A stretch of 64,000 nt of DNA from Streptomyces viridochromogenes (GCF_001270495.1 NZ_LGUR01000253.1:131306-195305), one strand, 5' to 3'. Numbered from the stretch's first letter, positions 48,357 to 58,008 are shown. Made by a program: numbers and translations. The notes: a model not told the origin generated them from the sequence alone.

Positions 48357-49876
48357 GCGCCCTGGCCCAGCCCTTGGCCGAGTCGGTCGTCCAGTCCGTC
48401 GACTGGCTCGCCATCGCGCCCCCTACCATCGCGGCACTGGTCGGACTCGTGGTCCTCGTCGCCGACCTGTTCGTCGCGGAGAACAAGAAGGCACTGCTCG
48501 GCTGGACGTCAGTGGCCGGCCTGGCCGCCTCGCTGCTCCTGCTCCTGCCTCTCCTCGACGGCGACCGCGCCACCTTCTGCCTGACCGGCGACGCCGGAGT
48601 CTGCAGCTACACGGCCGACCGGTTCACCCTCGTCATCCAGTTCCTGGTCCTCGGCGGCGCCCTCCTGGCGGCCCTCCTGTCGGTCACCGCCCTCAAGGAC
48701 GCCAACAAGGAACTTCCCGAAGGGGAGTTCTGGTTCCTGCTGCTCTCCTCCGCCGCCGGAGCCGCCCTGCTGCCTGCCTCCCGAGACCTGGCGACCCTCA
48801 TCGTCGCGCTCGAAGTCGCCTCACTCCCGGCCTTCGCACTGGTCGGCCTCCGTTACGGCGACCGTAAGTCGTCCGAAGCGGCCCTGAAGTTCTTCCTGTC
48901 CTCGGTCACCGCGACCGCGGTCAGCCTCATGGGCATCAGCTTCGTATACGCCTCCACAGGCACCCTCTACCTCACCCAGATCGCCGACCGGATCCAGAAC
49001 GTCGACGGACAGCTCCAGACCCTCGCCCAGACCGGAGTCGTCCTCACCCTGGTCGGCTTCGCCTTCAAGACGGCCGCCGTTCCCTTCCACTTCTGGGTGC
49101 CGGACACCTACGTGGGGGCGCCGCTGCCGGTCGCCGCCTACCTGTCCGTCGTCGGCAAGGCGGTCGGCTTCACCGGACTGATCCTCGTCACGGTCATCGC
49201 CCTTCCGTCGTACGCCGACGTCTGGGGCCCGGCGCTCGCGGCGCTGGCCGCCCTCACCATGACCGTCGGCAACGTAGGCGCCCTGCGCCAGCAGGCCACG
49301 CGCGCGTACAGCGCGGTTCGCCTGCTCGCCTGGTCCTCAGTCGGCCAGGCCGGCTACCTCCTGGTGCCGATCGCCGCCGCCGCGTACTCCAACGACGGCG
49401 AGCGGTCCATCGGGTCCACCGTCGCCTACGCCCTCATGTACGCCGCCGTGAACCTTGGGGCCTTTGCGGTGGCCGCGCTCGTCGGCCGTACGAAGCCCCT
49501 CAACCGCATCAGCGACTACCGCGGCCTGTACGCGCGGAACCCCTTGTCCGCCCTGATCCTGGCCTTCTTCCTGCTCTGCCTCGCCGGACTCCCGCCGGGC
49601 ATCATCGGTCTCTTCGCCAAGGTCACCGTCTTCTCCGCCGCCGTAGACGCCGGCCTGGGCTGGCTGGCCGTGGTCATGGCTGTCAACGTCGTGATCGCGC
49701 TGTTCTACTACCTCCAGTGGACGGCCCTACTGTTCCGCGCCCCCGAGGGCGAGGCCGTCAGGCACCTCGTCCCCGCACCGGTGACGGCCACGATGGCCCT
49801 CGCCGGAGTCGTCGGCATCGCCCTGTCCGGAGCTCCCCAGCTGATCCTGCGCTTCGCCGACACCGGCCTGTTCTGA
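48353..49876 (+). CDS. nuoN: NADH-quinone oxidoreductase subunit N (second nuo operon)
   Basis: A 507-residue antiporter-like subunit and last gene of the second operon. LATLIVALEVASLPAFALVG, FKTAAVPFHFWVPDTYVGAP and AVRLLAWSSVGQAGYLLVP are the NuoN landmarks. ATG 48353 overlaps the nuoM stop. A strong hairpin region begins 13 bases after its stop. Confidence 0.96.
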
Positions 49877-49888
49877 GCCCTGGCGTAT

Positions 49889-49927
49889 TCCACGCGCGCG
49901 CGTGGAGCGCTCCGCCTCCACGCGCGC
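49889..49927 (+). terminator. Overlapping hairpins ending the second nuo operon
   Basis: An 18-base palindrome TCCACGCGCGCGCGTGGA (49889-49906) overlaps a second, longer option in which GCGCGCGTGGAG (49896-49907) pairs with 49916-49927 around an eight-base loop. The two structures exclude each other. Confidence 0.75.
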
Positions 49928-50114
49928 ACAGCCGCACGCCGGAGCCTTCACCCGGACGGCCCACGCCCGCCGCCGCACACACCAGGGAACCCGTGGCCCT
50001 CGCCTGGCGTTGACCAGTACAGAAGGGTTCCACTGGACGTGACACCACGGCACCAATGGCATCGGAGATCGACCAGCAAAGGGTTCCCCTGCCGCACCAC
50101 TTGGAGGGCGTACC

Positions 50115-50978
50115 GTGCACCGCCGGCACAACGGGCTCAGGACCGCAGTCCTCCTCGGAGGACTGTCCGCGGTCATCATCGTCATCGGCAGTTTCTTCGG
50201 CCGGATGGGGCTTGTCGTCGCGGTCCTGATCGCGCTGGGCACGAACGCGTACGCGTACTGGAACAGCGACAAGCTGGCGCTGCGTGCGATGCGCGCCCGC
50301 CCGGTCAGCGAGTTCGAGGCCCCGGCCCTGTACCGCATGGTCCGCGAGCTCTCCACCCAGGCCCGCCAGCCCATGCCCCGCCTCTACATCTCACCGACGG
50401 AGGCGCCGAACGCGTTCGCGACGGGCCGCAACCCGCGCAACGCCGCCGTGTGCTGCACGGAAGGCATCCTGCGCATCCTCGACGAGCGCGAACTGCGCGG
50501 CGTCATCGGCCACGAGCTCAGCCACGTCTACAACCGAGACATCCTCATCTCGTCGGTCGCCGGCGCACTCGCCTCAGTGATCATGTTCCTCGTCAACTTC
50601 GCCTGGCTGATCCCGATCGGCCGTTCCGATGACGACGACGGTCCGGGCATCTTCGGCATGCTGCTGATCATGATCCTCGGTCCGCTCGCCGCCACGCTCA
50701 TCCAGCTGGCCATCAGCCGCTCCCGGGAGTACGAGGCGGACGCGTCCGGCGCCCAGCTCACCGGCGACCCGCTCGCCCTCGCCAGCGCCCTGCGCAAGCT
50801 GGAACTCGGTACCAAGCAACTCCCGCTGCCTCCCGAGCCCCGCATCGAGACGGCCAGCCACATGATGATCGCGAACCCCTTCCGCCCGGGGCAGGGGTTC
50901 TCCAAAATGTTCTCCACCCACCCGCCGATGGCGGACCGTATCGCCCGGCTCGAAAAGATGGCAGGCCCCCCACAGTGA
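50115..50978 (+). CDS. htpX: M48-family membrane protease HtpX
   Basis: A 287-residue zinc metalloprotease of the cytoplasmic membrane that degrades misfolded membrane proteins. Two N-terminal helices, then [20 protein letters not shown] with the HExxH site, two further helices, and [15 protein letters not shown] with the third ligand Glu. GTG 50115 is preceded by GGAGG. It overlaps the next gene by four bases, so the pair is an operon. Confidence 0.95.
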   Translation: MHRRHNGLRTAVLLGGLSAVIIVIGSFFGRMGLVVAVLIALGTNAYAYWNSDKLALRAMRARPVSEFEAPALYRMVRELSTQARQPMPRLYISPTEAPNAFATGRNPRNAAVCCTEGILRILDERELRGVIGHELSHVYNRDILISSVAGALASVIMFLVNFAWLIPIGRSDDDDGPGIFGMLLIMILGPLAATLIQLAISRSREYEADASGAQLTGDPLALASALRKLELGTKQLPLPPEPRIETASHMMIANPFRPGQGFSKMFSTHPPMADRIARLEKMAGPPQ

Positions 50979-51370
50979 AGACCATCCTCAACGTCATCTG
51001 GCTCGTCCTGAGCGGCTTCTGGCTGTTCCTCGGCTACATACTCGCAGGCATCCTGCTCTGCATCACCATCATCGGCATCCCCTTCGGCATCGCTGCCTTC
51101 CGCATCGGCATCTACGCCCTGTGGCCCTTCGGGTACACCACGGTCGAGCGCCGCGACGCCGGGGCGCCCTCCTGCATAGGCAATGTCCTGTGGCTGGTCC
51201 TCGCCGGCTGGTGGCTGGCCATCGGCCACATCGTCACCGGCCTCGCCCTGTGCGTCACGATCATCGGCATCCCGTTCGGTATCGCCAACTTCAAGCTGAT
51301 CCCGGTGTCGTTGTTCCCGCTCGGCCGCGAGATCGTGTCGACGAACCAGCCGTTCGCGTCGAGCTGGTAG
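50975..51370 (+). CDS. YccF-domain membrane protein
   Basis: A 131-residue protein made of two YccF repeats: both halves contain the string [12 protein letters not shown] or [12 protein letters not shown] after a hydrophobic helix, with WPFGYTTV and FPLGREIV closing each. Inner-membrane protein of unknown function. Coupled to htpX by a GTGA overlap, suggesting a shared role in membrane protein upkeep. Confidence 0.9.
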   Translation: MKTILNVIWLVLSGFWLFLGYILAGILLCITIIGIPFGIAAFRIGIYALWPFGYTTVERRDAGAPSCIGNVLWLVLAGWWLAIGHIVTGLALCVTIIGIPFGIANFKLIPVSLFPLGREIVSTNQPFASSW

Positions 51371-51465
51371 GCGCCCCAATCGCGGCGCGCAGGTAGCCGA
51401 TCGGGGCAGGGTCGGCTGTCGCAGGTTTCCACAGTGACGCGGTTATCCACAGGCCGGACCGATTG

Positions 51466-51491
51466 TCAGTGGCGGCTTGCATCATGAACGC
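51466..51491 (+). promoter_or_regulatory. Likely promoter of the SMI1/KNR4 gene
   Basis: TTGTCAGTGGCGG (from about 51464) ahead of CATCATGAACG, immediately before the ATG at 51492, resembles a recurrent Streptomyces promoter pattern. A TTATCCACAGG DnaA-box-like site lies 25 bases further upstream. Confidence 0.35.
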
Positions 51492-52058
51492 ATGACGGAG
51501 AACGAGCAGTTGCTGACGAGGGTGGCGGACAAAGCCCGCACCATCCGCCCATGGGGCTGGACTTCCCTCCCCGAGCCCGTGGACGCGGCCACCCTGGCCC
51601 GCGCCGAGGCAGCGCTCGGCTTCCGGCTGCCCCCGCTGCTCGCCGACCTCTACCTGCGTATAGGCGACGGCGGATTCGGTCCGGAGTACGGCCTGTTGCC
51701 CCTGCTCGACAGCTCTCCGGCCGGCGAACCCGCCGCCGTCACGCAGTACCTCGCCAACCGCGAGAACGCCCACAAGGACCCCGGCTGGCCCTGGCCCGAG
51801 GACGTCCTGCCGATATCCCACTGGGGCTGCGCGATGTACGCGTGCGTGGACTGCCGCAGCCCTCAGGCCACGGTCCTGCTCTTCGAACCGAACGCCGACG
51901 ACGCCGACCAGGCGTGGTACGTGGATGCCCCGAGCCTCACGGACTGGCTGCGCACCTGGGTCGACGGCACGGGCTGGTACGAGGAGACGAACGAGGAGTC
52001 GGAGATGGCCCCTTGGGCCGACTTCCGTATACGCACCGCTGCCGCACGCGCCTCCTGA
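51492..52058 (+). CDS. SMI1/KNR4-family protein
   Basis: A 188-residue cytoplasmic protein with the SMI1/KNR4 (SUKH) fold: the first third contains DAATLARAEAALGFRLPPLL followed by LYLRIGDGGFGPEYGLLPLL, the typical family start; the rest has aromatic and acidic strands. SUKH proteins are often immunity proteins for toxins, but many Streptomyces copies are stand-alone. No toxin gene is next to it. ATG 51492 chosen; a start five codons earlier is possible. Confidence 0.88.
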   Translation: MTENEQLLTRVADKARTIRPWGWTSLPEPVDAATLARAEAALGFRLPPLLADLYLRIGDGGFGPEYGLLPLLDSSPAGEPAAVTQYLANRENAHKDPGWPWPEDVLPISHWGCAMYACVDCRSPQATVLLFEPNADDADQAWYVDAPSLTDWLRTWVDGTGWYEETNEESEMAPWADFRIRTAAARAS

Positions 52059-52168
52059 GCGGGCGTGAACCGGCGGTCGGTGAACGGACCGACGGTCGGG
52101 TGGAGCGAATCAACGGCCACTGAGCGCACCCGACGGCCACATCCTGGGCGTCCCGTGTGAGCCCCGAC

Positions 52169-52183
52169 GGCCGCTGAGCGGCC
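52169..52183. terminator. Small hairpin between convergent genes
   Basis: GGCCGC-TGA-GCGGCC. It lies in the 245-base gap between the SMI1/KNR4 gene and the convergent permease gene. The rest of this gap has no visible gene but contains several CGACGGCC repeats. Confidence 0.45.
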
Positions 52184-52303
52184 CGTGTTCGTGCCGTACG
52201 GCTCGGCAGCCGGCCCAGGCCCCCGTCAACCCCCGCCACGCACCGCACCACACCGCCCTGTCCCGCGCGCAATCCCGCAACAACGGCACGCGTGTACATG
52301 GGC

Positions 52304-53575
52304 CTACCGCCCTCGGTCATCCGACCGCTCCAGCACCCACCGTCGCACGCCGTACGCCACCACACCCACCGCGAGCACACCCGCGCCCACAACCACCGAG
52401 ATCTGCGGAAGCGAGAACGCCAGGACCGCGCACCCGAGAAGCCCCACCGCCGGCACGACTCGCGAAGTCGCAGCCGAGTCGAGAGTCCAGGCCGAGGCAT
52501 TGGCCACCGCGTAGTACGCCAGCACACCGAAGGAGGAGAACCCGATCGCGCCGCGCACGTCCACCGTGGCGGCCAGGACCGCGACCACCACCCCCACGGC
52601 CAGCTCGGCCCGGTGAGGCACCTGGAAGCGCGGGTGCACGGCGGCCAGGGCGCCGGGCAGGTGCCTGTCGCGGGCCATGGCCAGCGTCGTCCGTGAGACG
52701 CCCAGGATCAGGGCGAGCAGGGAGCCCAGCGCCGCGACAGCCGCTCCCACCCGGACCACCGGTGCCAGCCCCGGCACCCCCGCCGCCCGCACCGCGTCGG
52801 CCAGCGGCGCGCCCGCCTGCCCGAGCCCCTCCGGCCCCAGTACGGAAAGGACAGCCACCGCAACCCACGCGTACACCACCAGCGCGATGCCCAGGGCCAG
52901 GGGAATCGCCCGGGGAATCGTGCGCGCCGGGTCCCGAACCTCCTCACCGAGGGTCGCGATTCGCGCGTACCCGGCGAAGGCGAAGAACAGCAGCCCCGCC
53001 GCCTGCAGCACACCGTCCACGCCGCCCGAGGCCCCGACGTCCAGGCGCCCGGCATCGGACTGCCCAGAGCCCAGACACACGACCACCACACAAGCGAGGA
53101 CAGCCAGGACCACCGCCACGATCGCCCGTGTCACCCAGGCGGACTTCTGCACGCCGCCGTAGTTCACCGCGGTCAGCGCCACCACGGTCGCGACCGCCAC
53201 CGCGTGCGCCTGCCCCGGCCAGACGTACGCCCCCACGGTGAGCGCCATCGCCGCACAGGAGGCCGTCTTACCGACCACGAACGACCAGCCCGCGATATAT
53301 CCCCAGAACTCCCCGAGCCGCTCGCGCCCGTACACATACGTGCCGCCCGAGGCCGGATACAGCGCGGCGAGCCGCGCCGACGACGTGGCGTTGCAGTAGG
53401 CGACCACGGCCGCGACCGCGAGCCCGAGCAGCAGTCCGGATCCGGCCGCGTGGGCGGCGGGTCCGAGGGCGGCGAAGATTCCGGCCCCGACCATCGAGCC
53501 GAGCCCGATGACCACGGCGTCGCCGACACCCAGGGTGCGCCGCAGCTCGGAGGGGGCGGAGCTGGACAGATTCAT
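52304..53575 (-). CDS. APC-superfamily amino-acid permease
   Basis: A 423-residue transporter with 11-12 hydrophobic helices. GDAVVIGLGSMVGAGIFAAL at the first helix and FFAFAGYARIATLGEEVRDP at the sixth are the APC signature regions. It probably moves an amino acid or polyamine with protons or sodium. The start is ATG 53575 (MNLSSSAPSEL); the longer frame to 53665 has no ribosome site either. Single gene; next gene rightwards is divergent. Confidence 0.92.
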   Translation of the reverse strand: MNLSSSAPSELRRTLGVGDAVVIGLGSMVGAGIFAALGPAAHAAGSGLLLGLAVAAVVAYCNATSSARLAALYPASGGTYVYGRERLGEFWGYIAGWSFVVGKTASCAAMALTVGAYVWPGQAHAVAVATVVALTAVNYGGVQKSAWVTRAIVAVVLAVLACVVVVCLGSGQSDAGRLDVGASGGVDGVLQAAGLLFFAFAGYARIATLGEEVRDPARTIPRAIPLALGIALVVYAWVAVAVLSVLGPEGLGQAGAPLADAVRAAGVPGLAPVVRVGAAVAALGSLLALILGVSRTTLAMARDRHLPGALAAVHPRFQVPHRAELAVGVVVAVLAATVDVRGAIGFSSFGVLAYYAVANASAWTLDSAATSRVVPAVGLLGCAVLAFSLPQISVVVGAGVLAVGVVAYGVRRWVLERSDDRGR

Positions 53576-53711
53576 GGCCGGAACCTTACTGATCGCTGCA
53601 ACCGAGGGGTGCCGCCGTGACGTCTTGTTCATCAACAGAGCACGAACAAGCGCGCCCGAGATCACAGTGCCGGGAAAGTGCAGGCACAGCGCGGAGGGGC
53701 AGGTTCAGGGC

Positions 53712-53978
53712 ATGACGATCATCAGCTGGATCATTTCGGGGCTGCTGGCCGGAGCCATCGCCAAGTTCCTGCTGCCGGGCCGTGACCCGGGCGGCTTCAT
53801 CGGCACGACGCTCATCGGCATCGCGGGCGCGTTCATCGGCGGCTGGATCTCGGCCCGCTGGCTGGACCACCCGATCACCAAGGACTTCTACGACGGCACC
53901 ACCTGGGCCGCCGCGATCGGCGGCTCCCTGGTGCTCCTGATCGCCTACCGCCTCCTGTTCGGCCACTCACGCAACTGA
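53712..53978 (+). CDS. GlsB/YeaQ/YmgE-family small membrane protein
   Basis: An 88-residue protein with three hydrophobic helices and the family motif SGLLAGAIAKFLLPGRDPGG near the N-terminus, and LIGIAGAFIGGWISA in the middle. Transglycosylase-associated protein family, commonly stress-induced. ATG 53712; GGAGG lies about fifteen bases upstream. Strong terminator 36 bases after the stop. Confidence 0.93.
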   Translation: MTIISWIISGLLAGAIAKFLLPGRDPGGFIGTTLIGIAGAFIGGWISARWLDHPITKDFYDGTTWAAAIGGSLVLLIAYRLLFGHSRN

Positions 53979-54013
53979 GCCAGGCGAGTACACCCCGAAC
54001 CGCAGCCAGCAGG

Positions 54014-54053
54014 CGAGAAGGGTGGGCACCCCGCGGGGTGCCCACCCTTCTCG
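54014..54053. terminator. 40-base perfect palindrome, bidirectional terminator
   Basis: CGAGAAGGGTGGGCACCCC (54014-54032) and its exact complement (54035-54053) around GC. It lies between the GlsB-like gene and the convergent yajQ. Confidence 0.9.
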
Positions 54054-54064
54054 TAAAGCATCGA

Positions 54065-54096
54065 GCCGAAGCCGAAGCCGAAGCCGAAGCCGAAGC
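54065..54096. repeat. Hexanucleotide repeat GCCGAA x5
   Basis: Five exact tandem copies of GCCGAA from 54065 to 54094, followed by GC, in the non-coding stretch between the terminator and the yajQ stop. Confidence 0.95.
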
Positions 54097-54142
54097 AGGT
54101 GGCGGCGGTGACGGCGGCGGAACCGCGTGCCGGATCAGTTGC

Positions 54143-54631
54143 TCACCGGTAGTTCACGAACTGCAGCGCGAAGTCGAAGTCCTGGCCCTTCAGTAGGGCG
54201 ATCACAGCCTGGAGGTCGTCCCGGCTCTTGGAGCTGACCCGCAGCTCGTCGCCCTGTACCTGGGCCTTCACGCCCTTCGGGCCCTCGTCGCGAATGATCT
54301 TCGCCACCTTCTTCGCGTTCTCCTGGGAGATGCCCTCCTCGATCGACGCGAAGATCTTGTATTCCTTGCCCGAGAGCTGGGGCTCGCCCGCGTCCAGGGC
54401 CTTCAGCGAGATCCCGCGCTTGATCAGCTTGGACTGGAAGACGTCGAGGACAGCCTTCACCCGGTCCTCGGAGTTCGCCTCCATCAGGATCTTTTCACCG
54501 GACCACGAGATCGAGGCACCCACGCCCTTGAAGTCGTAGCGCTGTGAGATCTCCTTGGCGGCCTGGTTGAGGGCGTTGTCGACCTCCTGCCGCTCGACCT
54601 TCGAGACGATGTCGAAACTGGAGTCGGCCAT
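54143..54631 (-). CDS. yajQ: YajQ-family nucleotide-binding protein
   Basis: A 162-residue cytoplasmic protein of the YajQ/DUF520 family. It opens [20 protein letters not shown], has [18 protein letters not shown] and ends [20 protein letters not shown]. Some homologues bind cyclic di-GMP and act with transcription factors; others bind nucleic acid or nucleotides. ATG 54631 follows AAGGAG. In S. coelicolor a yajQ gene also precedes the tRNA-Tyr/SLP1 site, supporting synteny. Confidence 0.95.
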   Translation of the reverse strand: MADSSFDIVSKVERQEVDNALNQAAKEISQRYDFKGVGASISWSGEKILMEANSEDRVKAVLDVFQSKLIKRGISLKALDAGEPQLSGKEYKIFASIEEGISQENAKKVAKIIRDEGPKGVKAQVQGDELRVSSKSRDDLQAVIALLKGQDFDFALQFVNYR

Positions 54632-54855
54632 GTCCTGTGGCTCCTTGTATCGGGGTGCGTATGAGGTGCGTATCGGCGGGCGTGGGGGTGGCCGCCGAGC
54701 CCGGGCAGGCCCCGGACCGCATTCTCACAAGCCTAGCCACCCCTCGTCCCCCGGGCCGCGATCAATCGGGTGGCGAAGCACCCCTACCCATCGGGTATTG
54801 TTTACGTCGTTGCCAGGGAGCACCGCCGCAAAGCGGTTCGAACGGCAGCAACCCC

Positions 54856-54937
54856 GGCGGTGTGCCCGAGCGGCCAAAGGGAGCAGACTGTAAATCTGCC
54901 GGCTCAGCCTTCCCAGGTTCGAATCCTGGCGCCGCCA
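54856..54937 (+). tRNA. tRNA-Tyr (GTA)
   Basis: Complete 82-base type II tRNA. Acceptor GGCGGTG pairs with CGCCGCC plus discriminator A; anticodon stem GCAGA/TCTGC with loop CTGTAAA giving anticodon GTA at 54890-54892; long variable arm; T arm CCAGG-TTCGAAT-CCTGG. CCA is not encoded. Its last 31 bases form the left att site of the integrated element, so the gene remains intact. Confidence 0.97.
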
Positions 54938-54938
54938 C
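54907..54938 (+). other. attL: 32-bp core inside tRNA-Tyr
   Basis: Runs from GCCTTCCCAGGTTCG to CGCCGCCAC and is repeated exactly at 62114-62145. It spans the T arm and 3' acceptor of tRNA-Tyr. This is the known class of SLP1-type integration site. Confidence 0.93.
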
Positions 54939-54945
54939 GCTGAGG

Positions 54946-54990
54946 GAAACCCCCTTCGATCAGGTTACTTACCTGGTCGAAGGGGGTTTC
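54946..54990 (+). terminator. Strong terminator after tRNA-Tyr, at the element's left end
   Basis: GAAACCCCCTTCGA and its complement extend through a T-G pair into CAGGT/ACCTG, giving a 20-bp stem with loop TACTT, followed by TTGTTG. It differs in sequence from the corresponding hairpin at 62153-62192 past attR, which should be the original tRNA terminator. Confidence 0.85.
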
Positions 54991-55112
54991 TTGTTGGCTG
55001 CCACTGTTCGATTCGTTGTGGACGGGGGCATGGACGTGTCTCACCTCGTACCGCCCATATCCCACTGTTGATCAGTGCGTGTCCCCCAGGTGTCCCCCGG
55101 GGGAGAGCTTGA

Positions 55113-56494
55113 TCACTCTGGCTCGTTCCACTCCCGAAGGGCTGCGTCGATACGACTGTTCGCACGCTCCCGCGTCTGGTCGAGCACCTTGGCGTACACC
55201 TTGTGCAGCACCGCGATGCTGTCCGGCGCGGCGGGCGCACTCCATGGCGTCCACCCCAGAACTGAGCCAGAACGACACCCCGGCGTGCCGGAGGTCGTAG
55301 GGGCGCTGGGCTAGCAGCGAGGACGTTTCCGCCTCGGTCAACACGTCCTTCCGGGCCTTGGCCTGCCCACACCTGCCCGTAACCGGTCTCCTGTAGCAGG
55401 CCATCGCGGTTCGTCCGGAAGAGTCGGCCATCGGGTGCTGTGCTGTGTCTGGCGATGTGCTGCCGCAGCAGACGGACGAAGTGCGGCGGGATCGGCACCG
55501 GATGGGAGTCCTTCTTGGCGCGGGTCTTGAGGTGGCGCATCTCGTGCGCCGTGCCGTCGTCGGTCCAACTCCGTCCGGCCCGGACAACTCCCTGCCGGAG
55601 GGTGAGCATCCCCCACCCCGTCTCCGAAGGTGGCACTGGCTCACCCGTAGGCCGGCGGCCTCGGCGGGACGCATGGCCGCGTAGTACAGGCACCCGAAGA
55701 ACGCTTCCAGGTGCTGCCCGCGTGGACCCTGTTCCCGGACCCCTGCCAACAGCGCGCGGACCTGACGAGGGTTGGCGACGCTCTCGGGGTCCACCGCTTC
55801 CACTGACTTCGGGGCGGTCCACTTCACGGCCGTGATCGGGTTGGCCGGCATGGTGAAGTACTGCTCTTCCACGGCGAGTCCGAGAACGTCGCTCAGGCAG
55901 GCACGCTTGCGCTTTGCGGTGCGCGGTGATGCCTCTTTTCCCGTCCAGCCGTAGGGACAGCTCGTCCAGGGCCAGACGTACGGTCGCGGGGTCTTCCATT
56001 GCGGAGACCGGCATGGAGTGCTTGGAGATCCAGGCGAGGGCGCGGGCCACGTCGTCCGGCGGGGTCGCGTTCCAGCGGTTCCGGTTGTATGCCCACCCGT
56101 ACAGCGCGCGCCGCATGAGCGCGGTGTCGGGCATCCCCGTCTTCGTTTTCACGAGCGCGGGGGTGATGGTGGCCAGCGCATCGGCGTAGTTCTTCCGCGA
56201 TTTTGCCGGGGCCAGTGCCCACTTGCGGTCCACATAGGTGCGGCTGTGCTCGTACCACGTGATGGAACCCTGCTTGGCGCGCAACTCGGATACAGGCAGG
56301 CCCGTTTCCTCGTCGAACTGGTCGCCGCGCCGCACAGCGGACATGAGTTCCGAGCGGCGCCCCTCGGCCTAGACCTTAAGTGTGTAGCTCTTGGAGTGCT
56401 TGCGCTCCCCAACCAGCCAGCGCAGGCGGTAGGGCTTCGGGCGATCCTTGCGAACCTCGATGGAGTAGAGGTGAACGTCGTAGGTCAGTGCCAT
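55113..56494 (-). pseudogene. int: Tyrosine-recombinase integrase, broken by one stop and several frameshifts
   Basis: The protein can be followed only by changing frames. It starts ATG 56494 (ALTYDVHLYSIEVRKDRP), hits an in-frame TAG at about 56371 (SYTLKV-stop-AEGRRSELM), and continues in frame to about 55920. It then shifts to the frame containing LEAFFGCLYYAAMRPAEAAG with the first catalytic Arg, returns to the first frame for the segment WTDDGTAHEMRHLKTRAKKD, shifts for RPYDLRHAGVSFWLSSGV (catalytic His/Arg region), and ends in a third frame with VLHKVYAKVLDQTRERANSR, whose Tyr is the nucleophile, stopping at 55113. Every catalytic block is recognisable, so the decay is recent. It is adjacent to attL, as expected. 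Confidence 0.9.
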
Positions 56495-56555
56495 ATGAAC
56501 TCCAGAGGGGCCTGCCGAAAGCAGGCCCCTCGTGTCTCGTGTGTGCGGGAGATGG

Positions 56556-56744
56556 TCAGGCGGCAGCCTCTTCGATGGACGACCACCACGCGTCGAGGTC
56601 GGCACGACGGCAGCGAAGCTGACCGTTGGGGAGCTTGATGAGCTTCGGGGCCCTGCCCCGGGCGCGCATGCGGTAGAAGGTGGCGCGGCTCATCTCGATC
56701 TCTTCGCGGACTTCGGGGAGTTTGAGCATCTTGGGGCGAGCCAT
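56556..56744 (-). CDS. xis: Excisionase-like helix-turn-helix protein
   Basis: A 62-residue MerR/excisionase-type DNA-binding protein: VREEIEMSRATFYRMRARGR is the helix-turn-helix and KLPNGQLRCRRADLDAWWSS the wing. Such proteins in actinomycete integrative elements direct excision with the integrase. ATG 56744 is preceded by GAGGAG. Intact, and directly upstream of the integrase remnant (gap about 60 bases). Confidence 0.9.
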   Translation of the reverse strand: MARPKMLKLPEVREEIEMSRATFYRMRARGRAPKLIKLPNGQLRCRRADLDAWWSSIEEAAA

Positions 56745-56820
56745 GGCACTCCTCAGCGAAGGTGGGGCGAGCGGGGAGAGTGGTGGAAATACATTCCTCT
56801 GAGTCGCGGCTCATCGGCAC

Positions 56821-57573
56821 TCAGCGGCTCTCAGAGGGGCCTTGAGACGCGATGAGTCGCGGCTCAGGCAAATGTGGTTCGGGCACGTTCAGCGTGATCC
56901 CGGTGTAGGTGACCACCTGCCGGCCATAGGCGTCGCGGGGACGCGAGCGGCTGAGCTGGGGGACCACGGAGAACAGGTTGCGGCCGAACACCTGCTTGGT
57001 GCCGGGGCGCACGCCGTTGTCCTCGGCCCACTCCCGCCAGACCGACCAAAGTGCTTCCACGGGCACAGAGCAGGTGGGTCCGGTAGTGCAGCGTTCCCGA
57101 ATGAACGCGGATGTGGGTGAGGCGGTGTCCTGCATGGTGGTGACAGCTTCACGGCTGGATGGCGGTTCCGTGATCCGGCCCGTGCGCTGGAGACGGGCGA
57201 GCCCTTCGAGAGCGCAGTTGAGGATGCCGGGCATCTCGGCGGTGAGCCGGTCGAAGAGGGTGGGCTCTTCCTTGCCCAGCCAGGACACTCGCATGTTGAG
57301 CAGCACGAAGAGGCGGGCGATGACGCCGGATGAGTCGCCGAAGTGCGGCAGTTCGTTGGACAGGACCACCAGCCGGGTAGGCAGCTTGCCGGTCCACACC
57401 GCGCGGTACTTGCGGTCGATGTCGATGGTGCCCTCGCCGGAGATCGTCAGCAGCCGTTCGACGACTTGGCTGTTGTCGTTGCCGGACAGCCGGGCGTCGG
57501 AGATGACCGCGAGCGGCTTGCCGATCAGCGTGGACAGCCCGAAGTTCGTGCCGAGTCCGGAATTGCCGCCCAC
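56821..57573 (-). pseudogene. Phage/plasmid primase-like replication gene, 5' truncated
   Basis: Carries only the C-terminal half of a P4/D5-type primase-helicase: LGTNFGLSTLIGKPLAVISD (Walker B-like ISDARL), EGTIDIDRKYRAVWTGKLPT and RLVVLSNELPHFGDSSGVIA match it. The N-terminal primase domain and Walker A are missing. The family match ends abruptly near 57560, where sequence on the other strand becomes a GntR fragment. It should have supplied replication of the element and is probably dead, though an internal start could still give 250 residues. The C-terminal 100 residues are intact. Confidence 0.8.
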
Positions 57574-58008
57574 TACGCGGAGCTGATCACGTCCGGCCAG
57601 CTACCGCCGGGGGCGCTCCTGCCGAGCATCAAGAGCCCCACTCTTGAGCGGCCGGTCCTTAAGGATGTTGCGGTTGAACTGCGCGAACTGCTTCAGGCAG
57701 GGCGTGATGTCGTTGTTGACCATGGATTCTGGACTCCGGACGACCGCGCCCGGTGGCGAACTATCGCGACCGATGCTGGCGCCACGCCGCTACTGGTCTA
57801 TCTCGAGGCAAGCCACGATGAGCTGTGGTCAAGAATCAACGAGCGCAACGAGTCCCACGCACATGACCCCAACTCGATCTACTTCTCTGAGAGCGACCTT
57901 CGCCGTTACCGCACTCGCTTTGTTCCTCCCGAGTCAGATGAACCGCACGTCACGTACAACGGCGATCCTGTGGCCGTGATCGCGGCACTGGACGACGCCC
58001 GATCGTGA
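57562..58008 (+). pseudogene. Fused remnants: GntR regulator piece plus kinase C-terminus
   Basis: One open frame made from two foreign fragments. Residues from IAAHYAELITSGQLPPGALL are the first helix of a GntR DNA-binding domain, cut after 25 residues (about 57636). The sequence then changes to the C-terminal two-thirds of an AAA_33/zeta-type ATP-dependent kinase (AGRDVVVDHGFWTPDDRARW, LLVYLEASHDELWSRINERN) running to the stop at 58008. The kinase P-loop is absent. No start codon belongs to either part. Both parents are common accessory genes in Streptomyces, so this is deletion scar material. Confidence 0.8.

Noticed and set aside
51492..52058. Toxin-immunity system around the SMI1/KNR4 protein
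   Set aside because: No polymorphic toxin or secretion gene lies next to it; the fold alone is not enough.
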